Assembly (NCBI GenBank): GCA_022599575.1
Contig: JAHZMA010000049.1
Location: forward strand, 1 to 45,030
Reading direction: 5' to 3'
DNA length: 45,030 nt
DNA from: Alphaproteobacteria bacterium
Lineage (GTDB): Bacteria; Pseudomonadota; Alphaproteobacteria; JABAAW01; JAHZMA01
Made by a program: the position numbers and the translations under genes. Under the pieces are notes generated by a model. That model was not told where the DNA came from. It saw only the letters and a program-made list of their open reading frames with translations, and ran no database searches. Shown one piece after another: positions 1 through 5,807 of this stretch (the stretch's first letter is position 1; each line of letters begins with the position of its first letter).

Positions 1-11
1 CTGTTTTTCTC

Positions 12-39
12 TTGCATGTGGCAATATTTTTGCTACAAT
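12..39 (+). promoter_or_regulatory. Candidate sigma70 promoter before a hairpin RNA
   Basis: A TTGCAT -35-like box (12-17) and a TACAAT -10-like box (34-39) are separated by 16 bases. Transcription would start near 45, a few bases before the long hairpin at 52-106. The same TTGCAT box is used by the much better supported promoter at 991-1019. Seen by eye only; moderate support. Confidence 0.4.
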
Positions 40-44
40 AGACT

Positions 45-120
45 TGTGAGAGCTGGGAAAAGGCGGCGTCTGTGCGTTCATAGAACTGTCATATCCGCCC
101 CCCAGCCATTACTTTTCCTT
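45..120 (+). ncRNA. Possible short structured RNA (about 75 nt), unknown family
   Basis: Bases 52-57 (GCTGGG) pair with 101-106 (CCCAGC), and 62-66 (GGCGG) pair with 95-99 (CCGCC), leaving a small internal loop. A short GTTC-ATA-GAAC hairpin lies in the apical part. A T-rich stretch (TTTTCCTTTATATTTTTG) follows, which could serve as a weak terminator tail. A promoter-like pair of boxes lies just upstream. It does not contain the SRP RNA core or 5S motifs. It begins almost at the window edge, so it could also be the tail of something larger. Confidence 0.3.
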
Positions 121-260
121 TATATTTTTGTTAAATTGAATCGATGATAACGATATGCGTGAGATTTATGCATCATTCGAGTTTTGATGATGGTAATCCT
201 GACACGCGCCACCGCTAATATTGAGTAATCTAGCAACACGCTAGATATGAATATTGAGTA

Positions 261-320
261 ACAGCGGGGGATTATCAAGACATGTTAGGTATGAGTATGT
301 AGCACAGCGGGGGGATTATT
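261..320 (+). repeat. Short GC-rich motif CAGCGGGGGGATTATCAAG, two units
   Basis: Two direct units of a motif of the form CAGCGG(T/G)GGGATTAT(C/T)AAG occur at about 262-280 and 304-322. Further plus-strand units lie at about 556-575, 35557-35576 and 35732-35750. Minus-strand units lie at about 1658-1675 and 38821-38838, and a decayed one at about 42239-42254. Every copy found is intergenic. Units are typically followed by RCACGC or GTACGC and preceded by a TATTGAGTA-like stretch. Confidence 0.6.
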
Positions 321-322
321 AA

Positions 323-413
323 GGGGGCAAGCGAAGCATATCTTACTTTCAATGCGACTCTGGAGCATTGAAAGTTTTAGATATACTGGGTTGCCTATTC
401 TGACTCGTATTGA
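323..413 (+). repeat. 91-bp repeat element, copy 1
   Basis: This 91-bp stretch matches 35608-35698 in direct orientation with three mismatches that I can count. It carries an internal inverted repeat, CTTTCAATGC paired with GCATTGAAAG around a 9-base loop, flanked by outer arms ATATCT and AGATAT. Both copies start at the end of a CAGCGGGGGG motif and end in TCGTATTGA. No coding frame is preserved across both copies. This is a palindromic intergenic repeat. Confidence 0.75.
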
Positions 414-420
414 GTGTAAG

Positions 421-465
421 CCCGCCGAGAAGTTGCGTCGCACCCCCCTTAATACTATAAACGCC
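421..465 (-). repeat. 45-bp element shared inverted with 1515-1542 and 38689-38731
   Basis: Read on the minus strand this is GGCGTTTATAGTATTAAGG, then GGGGTGCGACGCAACTTCTCGGCGGG. Nearly the same string appears on the plus strand at 38689-38731. Its first half appears again at 1515-1542. The right-hand neighbour (470-490) is the CGCAAAGCCCCCCATATT end of the palindromic element at 601-700, so the repeats here are mosaic. Confidence 0.55.
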
Positions 466-600
466 ATCGCAAAGCCCCCCATATTATAATGTTTAGAGAT
501 ACGCGCCACCCTTTGTGCTGATTAATAGCGACACGCACGATTTTAGTATTGAATAACAGCGGTGGGATTATCAAGAACACGCACCTCCTGCGTATTTAGT

Positions 601-700
601 ATAGCGGTGGGGGGGTATGGGGGGCGTCTTGGCAAGGGAAGCGGGCGTAAGCCTCGCGACCGAGAAGCCAAGTCGCAAAGCCCCCCATATTATAATGTAT
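601..700 (+). repeat. ~100-bp palindromic element with variable inner stem, copy 1
   Basis: The outer arms TATGGGGGGC (616-625) and GCCCCCCATA (680-689) are exact reverse complements. Between them an inner stem CTTGGC/GCCAAG and an apical GCGGGC-GTAA-GCCTCGC hairpin can form. Copies at 35779-35870 (direct) and 1553-1625 (inverted) keep the outer arms but have different inner stem sequences that still pair. That pattern points to selection on, or copying of, a folded form. The longest reading frames here are repeat shadows, not genes. Confidence 0.65.
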
Positions 701-788
701 CACAACACGCACTGCCCTTTGTGTTAAACACCCCTGACACACTCCGCCCTCTCGTCGTTCCGTCCCGCTGTCCCGATAGGGCAGCGTG

Positions 789-892
789 TAAGAGACGGAA
801 TCCATATGGCAAACGAAGTTTGCATTCAAATAAAATAGGCTTGGGTATTTCGAAGGCGGGTTTCACCCACCCATTATGGATTCCGTGTCTTA
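789..892 (+). repeat. ~100-bp inverted-repeat stem-loop
   Basis: The left arm 789-808 (TAAGAGACGGAATCCATATG) is almost the exact complement of 871-892. The loop holds two further hairpins: GCAAAC-GAA-GTTTGC at 809-823 and GGCGGGT-TTC-ACCCACC at about 856-872. The following stretch has two GGCACGGAATGACG-type words (about 911-943). A similar TAGAATGACGAGAGGGGG word occurs at 15172-15189 and a GAGAATGACGGAGTAGAG word at about 35993-36010. Confidence 0.5.
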
Positions 893-990
893 AACAGTGG
901 CTACGCCATTGGCACGGAATGACGGAGGGGGAGGCACGGAATGACGAGGGGGGAGTGCAAGAATGCCAAAAAACATACGAGATATTTATG

Positions 991-1019
991 TTGCATTTCC
1001 AACCCATATCTTATATAAT
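991..1019 (+). promoter_or_regulatory. Sigma70 promoter of structured RNA copy A
   Basis: TTGCAT (991-996) and a perfect TATAAT (1014-1019) are separated by exactly 17 bases. Transcription is expected to start near 1026. Copy B of the RNA has an independent promoter of the same layout at 38260-38288 (TTGCCT, 17 bases, TATAAT). The surrounding sequence differs between copies, so the promoter elements look selectively kept. Confidence 0.75.
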
Positions 1020-1025
1020 CACCCC

Positions 1026-1269
1026 ATCGCTTGAATAGTTTTTCAGGCGTGGGGTTTCGTATCCTCTTTTAATTAGTGCGGTTGCATCAACCGTGATTGA
1101 CGCGTTCTACAAAATTTTAGTTTTGCGTCAAAAGATGCACCATTCCTATGTTTTGGCTGGGAAGCGGTGCTATATGTCCAAGCGTTTCGATGCCAAAAAG
1201 CATCGCACCGCTTTTCACTAATAAGCGGTTACGAATTCCCAGCTACTAGAGTTTTCTAGTAGCTTTTTT
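1026..1269 (+). ncRNA. Structured RNA of about 240 nt, unknown family, copy A
   Basis: The RNA starts about 7 bases after TATAAT and ends at an intrinsic terminator. Stems I can pair are: CGGTTG-CAT-CAACCG (about 1079-1093); TTGACGC with GCGTCAA (about 1097-1128) around a variable loop; GCTGGGAA with TTCCCAGC, closing a 3' domain of about 90 nt; inside it GCGGTGC with GCACCGC; and CGATGC-CAAAAA-GCATCG at its tip. The single-stranded word GGTGCTATATGTCCAAGCG is identical in copy B. An alternative pairing of upstream GCACC with GGTGC is also possible, so two conformations can be drawn. No open frame is shared with copy B. It does not match tmRNA, RNase P, 6S or SRP features I know. Confidence 0.75.
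1242..1269 (+). terminator. Intrinsic terminator of structured RNA copy A
   Basis: A perfect 9-bp stem, GCTACTAGA paired with TCTAGTAGC around a GTTT loop, is followed by six T residues. The same 28 bases occur at the end of copy B (38509-38536). Confidence 0.9.
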
Positions 1270-1342
1270 GTTGATGCCGTGAAAAATTCGCATTGATGAA
1301 ACGCTTATCATGGTTAAGAAAACTGGCACAAGGGCGACCCGA

Positions 1343-1382
1343 ACCCCCGCTCATCATTTATGATGAATGGGGGTATTTTTTA
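1343..1382 (+). terminator. Second intrinsic terminator downstream of RNA copy A
   Basis: ACCCCC..TCATCA pairs with TGATGA..GGGGGT (1343-1374) around a TTTA loop with one two-base mismatch, followed by ATTTTTT. The TCATCA-TTTN-TGATGA core is shared with the terminators at 1478-1511 and 38619-38652. Confidence 0.75.
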
Positions 1383-1388
1383 ATTCCG

Positions 1389-1511
1389 ATGGTGAGTGTC
1401 ACGGCAAGGTGAGCGCGCCACAGGTTCAAGCGCAAGCCTTGCTAACTTTTAAATAAAGCAAGAGGGCGCGATGCACTCACCCCTCATCATTTCTGATGAG
1501 GGGTGTTTTTT
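1389..1511 (+). ncRNA. Possible small RNA ending in a third terminator
   Basis: GGTGAGTG (about 1391-1398) can pair with CACTCACC (1474-1481). Inside lie CGCGCC/GGCGCG arms and a CTTGCT-AGCAAG hairpin (about 1437-1462). The 3' end is the strong hairpin CACCCCTCATCA-TTTC-TGATGAGGGGTG plus six T (1478-1511). The 3' arm CACTCACC overlaps the 5' arm of the terminator stem, so the two folds exclude each other. No promoter is obvious directly upstream, so it may be a processed or read-through segment. No gene on this strand follows. Confidence 0.35.
1478..1511 (+). terminator. Strong intrinsic terminator (CATCA-core family)
   Basis: A perfect 12-bp stem CACCCCTCATCA / TGATGAGGGGTG with a TTTC loop and T6 tail. 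The same stem, differing by one loop base, ends the copy B locus at 38619-38652. Confidence 0.9.
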
Positions 1512-1552
1512 GTTGGCGTTTATAGTATCAAGGGGGGTGCGGAGATTCCCAT

Positions 1553-1625
1553 TAATATATGGGGGGTGCGACATTTTATAGGCGGTGAGGGCAAGCCCAC
1601 CGCCAAAAATGACCCCCCATGCCCC
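1553..1625 (-). repeat. Palindromic element with variable inner stem, inverted copy 3
   Basis: The outer arms ATATGGGGGG (1557-1566) and CCCCCCAT (1613-1620) enclose a perfect inner hairpin, GGCGGTG and CACCGCC (1581-1604), with a GGGC-AA-GCCC-like top. It is the reverse-orientation relative of 601-700 and 35779-35870. The inner stem sequence differs from both but still pairs fully. Confidence 0.6.
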
Positions 1626-1739
1626 CCGCTGTGTTTCACATTCATTAAGGCGCATGTCTTGATAATCCCCCCGCTATACTCAACATTAGCGGAGGAGTGT
1701 GTCAGGATTACTCAATATTGGCGGTGGCGCGTGTTGCAC

Positions 1740-2495
1740 TCACTCAGCCACCCTCGCAAAATCCGCCAGAAAATCCAACAAAGTTTCAGTAAGTTCCACA
1801 AAATAATCTATTTTCTCGCTTTGCAGATAATCTTGCCGATATTCAATCGTGAGCGCGGGAATGCCTTGATTCGTGCCGTGCCGCTCCAGCGTGTAGCCAA
1901 ACACGCCTTTCGATGAATAGGGTTCGTTCTCACCCACAATCAAACCATTTTTGCCCAGTAATTTCAGCGCATCGGCAATGAAAGGCTGATGCTGATGATA
2001 GAGTATCGCAATATCCTGTTTGCGTTTCGCTTGCCCTTGTAATTGCGGCGTAAAGGAATGAATGCTGATAAGAAACAGAGGCGCGCGCGAAGCTTTAGCG
2101 GCGTCGATATGCGCGTCAATCGCATCATGAAACGGATTGAAATAGTCGTTGATACGTTTTGCCCGCACATCATCAGCCAGTGCATCATTGCCCCAAATCG
2201 GACGTTTATCGTAAATTGGGCGAATGGTGGTGGGGTCATCAGGGTGGCGATTAACATCTAGCACCAAGCGCGAATAGCGCGTCATGATGGCGGGGATTTG
2301 GCACTTTTCGCTTAATTTGCGCGTTAATTCCTCTGTGCCAATATCGTAACAGCGATGCGATTGCAAAATCTCTTCTGCCTCGCTAGCCGATAGACCCAGC
2401 TGATTCAATGATTCAGGAATCAAACTGCCCGCATGGTCGGCCGTTAGCAAAAAGCGGCTATCCTTATATTGCTTACCGCAAAATTCTATCGCCAT
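1740..2495 (-). CDS. N-formylglutamate amidohydrolase family protein
   Basis: Predicted hydrolase of the N-formylglutamate amidohydrolase family (251 aa, normal length). Family signatures run in order: TADHAG..IP near the N-terminus, CYDIGTEELT, YSRLVLDVNRHP, an FHDAIDAHI helix, SIHSFTP, and a late LTIEYRQDYL. In the histidine-degradation pathway this fold cleaves N-formyl-L-glutamate, but many standalone members have other or unknown N-acyl amino acid substrates, and no hut genes are nearby. I prefer the ATG at 2495, two bases after the lpxK stop, over an upstream TTG at 2510 that overlaps lpxK; this implies translational coupling. It is the last gene of the minus-strand lipid A run. Family assignment is solid; substrate is unknown. 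Confidence 0.85.
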   Translation of the reverse strand: MAIEFCGKQYKDSRFLLTADHAGSLIPESLNQLGLSASEAEEILQSHRCYDIGTEELTRKLSEKCQIPAIMTRYSRLVLDVNRHPDDPTTIRPIYDKRPIWGNDALADDVRAKRINDYFNPFHDAIDAHIDAAKASRAPLFLISIHSFTPQLQGQAKRKQDIAILYHQHQPFIADALKLLGKNGLIVGENEPYSSKGVFGYTLERHGTNQGIPALTIEYRQDYLQSEKIDYFVELTETLLDFLADFARVAE

Positions 2496-2497
2496 GC

Positions 2498-3487
2498 CTA
2501 AACCATGCAATCGGTGAAATAGACAAAATTACTCAGCCTTTTATTCATCTCTTCATCTTGTTCCCATATCAATTCAATACGGTGGCATTTGATATTTCTG
2601 CGGAAAATACGCGGCAGGCGCATCCAATCTTTTTCGGTGGTTATCAGCGATAAATCCCGCCTTTTTGCTTCGGCTAGCAAGCCCATAATTTCCTTATAGC
2701 TCATCATATGATGGTTCGGATATTTTTTGGTATGGGCAACATTATAACCCGTCAGGCTAAGGTGATAAAAGAATTTTTCGGGAAAGCCGATACCCGCAAA
2801 TGCCAGCCATTTCTTGTTTTTTTCGGTGAGTTGCGATGGCACGGTGCGCGCGCGTAACACATCAATTTTATGTTTTTGCAATAACGGAAAAATCTGATGC
2901 TTATCCTCGCCCATCATCACCACCCATGATGCCCGTTGCAACGCATTGATAGATTCACGCATTGGCCCTGATGGAAAACCAAGCCCATTGCCAAAACCAA
3001 CCTGCCCATCAATCACCACAATCCGCAAATTTTGATACAGGCTAGGATTTTGAAAACCATCATCCATTAGTAGAATATCTGCACCCGCTCGAATCGCCAA
3101 CTTGGCAAGCTCCACCTTATCGCGCCCAATAAAGCAATCAACATAATTGGCAATCATCAGCGCCTCATCACCCACATCAAGCGCACTATGCGTGGCGATA
3201 TCTACTTTTGTTGCCTCCTTCAGCTGCCCACGATAGCCCCTGCTTAACACCCCTACTTTTAAGCCTTGCGCCTCTAATTTATGGGCAATGCTTAATACCA
3301 AAGGCGTTTTGCCCGAACCGCCTAACATTAAATTGCCGATGCAAATCACGGGGCGTGGTGCTACCCAAATATCAGTATGGTTAAATTTTATGTGATGCAA
3401 AAGGCGATAAAGCCATGCCAATGGCAATAACGCAAATGATAAAAATGTGCGTTTGCGCCAAAATGAAGGTATGGTTAAATCAGTCAT
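2498..3487 (-). CDS. lpxK: Tetraacyldisaccharide 4'-kinase LpxK
   Basis: Phosphorylates the 4' position of the tetraacyldisaccharide 1-phosphate in lipid A synthesis at the inner face of the inner membrane. The 329-aa length is normal. An N-terminal hydrophobic helix (about 17-31) is followed by the Walker A GNLMLGGSGKTP (51-62), then VLSRGYRG and a DDGFQNPSL motif, which are hallmarks of LpxK. A conserved ITTEKDWMRLP sits near the C-terminus. The gene is preceded by a GT-B-like protein and waaA, so Kdo transfer and lipid A phosphorylation genes are clustered. The start is ATG at 3487 with a weak ribosome binding site. Confident. Confidence 0.95.
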   Translation of the reverse strand: MTDLTIPSFWRKRTFLSFALLPLAWLYRLLHHIKFNHTDIWVAPRPVICIGNLMLGGSGKTPLVLSIAHKLEAQGLKVGVLSRGYRGQLKEATKVDIATHSALDVGDEALMIANYVDCFIGRDKVELAKLAIRAGADILLMDDGFQNPSLYQNLRIVVIDGQVGFGNGLGFPSGPMRESINALQRASWVVMMGEDKHQIFPLLQKHKIDVLRARTVPSQLTEKNKKWLAFAGIGFPEKFFYHLSLTGYNVAHTKKYPNHHMMSYKEIMGLLAEAKRRDLSLITTEKDWMRLPRIFRRNIKCHRIELIWEQDEEMNKRLSNFVYFTDCMV

Positions 3488-3537
3488 ACGCTATATTTAT
3501 GATAAATCGGCAATGAAATAAAGTAATTTATATAAAA

Positions 3538-4413
3538 TTATTGCTTTTCAGACACAAAACCGTTGGTTAATATATCTTGAAGCAGGTTATGAAACGCATC
3601 ATCAAACTTTCGGGCAATTTGATTCTGTATCGCTAATGCTTCTTGATAGCGTTCAGGATTATCAAGCAAAGCGCGCATGCCTGCAATCATACCCTCGCGA
3701 TATGGGAATAATGTCAGCCCAACCAATGGCTGCATTTCGGGGCTATCTGTTATATCGCGCACTTCGGTTACAAATAATGTGTTAGAAAGCCCGCATAAGG
3801 CAAAGCGAAAATAATCAAAAATAGAATTTTCTACACGGCACACACTCACAAATATTTTGGCTTGGTGAATTGCTTGATATAATGCTTGCCCGAATATACC
3901 CATCATCGCATTGAGTTGAAAATGCTTGTTAAGTTCCAGTAAAAATTCTTTCCTATCTGCATATAGATTGCCGATAAATAAGACATCTTGCAGTTTTTCA
4001 CCCTTACCATCGCCAATATCAAATGGGGGTATGTGGAACAGGCGATAGTTTGGCAATAGTGTGGCGAATTTCTTAGTAGTCTCTAATACATTGCAATATT
4101 TGAGTAAATTAATATATTTTCTTGTTTTAGGCGAATCAACAACTCCGCCTCCAACATCATAAGTATGCTCTAAATTGGTAATAATATCATTCTTATTAAG
4201 GTAGGAACGGAAAAAATACGGGTCTAAATGCGATGATAAACAAATTTTCAACACATCATCAGCAATGGGCGTTGGGTCTTTATTCACATTGATAATAATT
4301 TCTGCCCCTAATGCCTGCAATGTGGTTTTAAATTTTTCAAAAAAAGGCGCCTGAATCATAGAGCTAGCATTAGCACCATCGGTACATAGTAAAATTTTAG
4401 AATAAAGTGTCAA
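3538..4413 (-). CDS. GT-B-like putative glycosyltransferase in the lipid A/Kdo cluster
   Basis: I do not recognise a named gene. The protein has a Rossmann-like N-terminal half (LYSKILLCTDG) and a C-terminal half that resembles the donor-binding half of GT-B or CgeB-like glycosyltransferases. The supporting motifs are VLFIGNLYADRKEFLLEL, then NSIFDYFRFALCGLSNT and TLFPYREGM. No transmembrane segment is visible. The likely start is TTG at 4413 (291 aa), because AAGGGGA lies five bases upstream; a TTG at 4449 has no such site. Its place between waaA and lpxK suggests LPS core sugar addition. That role is inferred from context only. Confidence 0.6.
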   Translation of the reverse strand: MTLYSKILLCTDGANASSMIQAPFFEKFKTTLQALGAEIIINVNKDPTPIADDVLKICLSSHLDPYFFRSYLNKNDIITNLEHTYDVGGGVVDSPKTRKYINLLKYCNVLETTKKFATLLPNYRLFHIPPFDIGDGKGEKLQDVLFIGNLYADRKEFLLELNKHFQLNAMMGIFGQALYQAIHQAKIFVSVCRVENSIFDYFRFALCGLSNTLFVTEVRDITDSPEMQPLVGLTLFPYREGMIAGMRALLDNPERYQEALAIQNQIARKFDDAFHNLLQDILTNGFVSEKQ

Positions 4414-4481
4414 TAATGTCCCCTTTCGTGATAGGAAGCTATGGTGCAATAAGCATAGTTCATGCCATATTCATCGTATCA

Positions 4482-5807
4482 TCATTGCGTGATATATTTA
4501 TCTAACTCTTGTGATATCAGTGATAAGGTTTGTGGGCATTGAGCCATGAATTTTTTGGCTTTTACTTTAATAGCGGTACGTTTCACATCATTATCAAGCA
4601 ATTCAGAAACTTTATCTGCCAGCATTTGGGCAGTTCTTACCTCAAAACACAGACCTGCTTGCGCTAATGCGCTTTGCATATCAGCACAATTATACATTGA
4701 TGCACCATGTAAGGGAATGGCATCAAGCTGTAATGGTTCAAAGATATTATGCCCGCCCCATGGTGCAAAACTGCCCCCAACACATATGATTTCAGCCAGC
4801 GCATAGAATAAACCCGTTTCGCCTAACGTATCGGCAAGATAGATTTGCGTTTGATTGTTCGGCAATTTTGCTGTTTGCAATTTTGCCTTTTGCAATTTTA
4901 TTTGTTTGGGGAGGGATTGCCGCCTGACATAATTAAGTTGATTTTTTTGTAATAATGTGGCGATTTCACTGCCACGTTCGGGATGGCGTGGAATGATGAT
5001 GGTGAGAAAATCGGGATATTTTTTTGCCAATAATTCATGGGCGGCAATGGCGATTTCTTCTTCACCTTTATGTGTGCTTGCCATCACATAAAACGGACGC
5101 TTCCCTATTTTTTGTTGCAACAAAGCCAGCTTTTCAACATCATAGCTTAATGGTGAATTTAAGAATTTAATATTGCCACTCACCATTATTTTTTGCGCAC
5201 CTAATTGCTGAAAGGCATCAGCATAATGCTTGGATTGGGCGAAAATTATCTTATAAAATTTCAGCAAATAACTCACTGTGCGCGGATTTTTTTGCCAGCG
5301 CAATAATGTGCGTGGCGAGATACGCCCTTGCAATAAAAACAGACGGGCTTGGCAATGTAGATGGCTATAATACAGTAAATGCGGCCAAATTTCTGATTCA
5401 AACATCAACACCATTACGGGATTAAAATGTCGTAAAAAACGCTTCACCACAGAAGGATAATCAAGCGGTGCAAATTGATGGGTAAAGTAATTTTTTTGAT
5501 GCTTTGCTATCATTTTTGCCGATGTTACCGTGCTGCTGGTGAGTAAAAAATGAGTATCGGGGTATAGTCTGTGAAAATGCTCAATCACGGTAAGTGCCGA
5601 TAGGCTTTCGCCCACCGAAACCGCATGTAGCCATATGATTTTTTTTGTTGCCAATTCTGGCAAGGGCTGATTGCAAAAAGCGAATTTTTGCGGTATAGCG
5701 CGCCATAATTCTTTGCCACGTAATAATCTGATGAACAGCCACAATAATATCAGTGGAAAACAGAATCGCAACAACCAGCGATAGGCGATAAGCAATGGCG
5801 GTTTCAC
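4482..5807 (-). CDS. waaA: 3-deoxy-D-manno-octulosonic acid (Kdo) transferase
   Basis: Transfers Kdo from CMP-Kdo to the lipid A precursor. One N-terminal membrane anchor (about 10-29) precedes the acceptor-binding domain with HAVSVGESLSA. Its Glu67 corresponds to the conserved catalytic glutamate of KdtA. The C-terminal donor domain carries VMASTHKGEEE, PRHPERGSEI and a GGHNIFEP motif. The length (441 aa) is normal. The GTG start at 5807 overlaps the TGA of the upstream acyltransferase by 4 bases, typical of translational coupling. Function is clear; how many Kdo units are added cannot be read from sequence. Confidence 0.95.
   Translation of the reverse strand: MKPPLLIAYRWLLRFCFPLILLWLFIRLLRGKELWRAIPQKFAFCNQPLPELATKKIIWLHAVSVGESLSALTVIEHFHRLYPDTHFLLTSSTVTSAKMIAKHQKNYFTHQFAPLDYPSVVKRFLRHFNPVMVLMFESEIWPHLLYYSHLHCQARLFLLQGRISPRTLLRWQKNPRTVSYLLKFYKIIFAQSKHYADAFQQLGAQKIMVSGNIKFLNSPLSYDVEKLALLQQKIGKRPFYVMASTHKGEEEIAIAAHELLAKKYPDFLTIIIPRHPERGSEIATLLQKNQLNYVRRQSLPKQIKLQKAKLQTAKLPNNQTQIYLADTLGETGLFYALAEIICVGGSFAPWGGHNIFEPLQLDAIPLHGASMYNCADMQSALAQAGLCFEVRTAQMLADKVSELLDNDVKRTAIKVKAKKFMAQCPQTLSLISQELDKYITQ

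Noticed and set aside
180-700. CRISPR-like array in the repeat field
   Set aside because: Repeat units are few, unevenly spaced, in both orientations and nested in palindromes; there are no regular spacers or cas genes.
562-1038. 158-codon open frame and its antisense partners in the 5' repeat region
   Set aside because: It runs through the palindromic repeats and the stem-loop and even into the promoter of the structured RNA. It has no ribosome binding site and its composition follows the repeats; it is a shadow of GC-rich inverted repeats.
1026-1269. Structured RNA as tmRNA, SRP RNA, 6S RNA or RNase P RNA
   Set aside because: No T-arm/CCA end, no SRP GGAAG tetraloop core, no long 6S bubble, no P4 consensus that I can see; and two copies with diverged loops are unusual for these genes.
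1503-1916. 137-codon plus-strand frame
   Set aside because: It crosses an inverted palindromic element and continues antisense into the N-formylglutamate amidohydrolase gene; no start signal or family resemblance.
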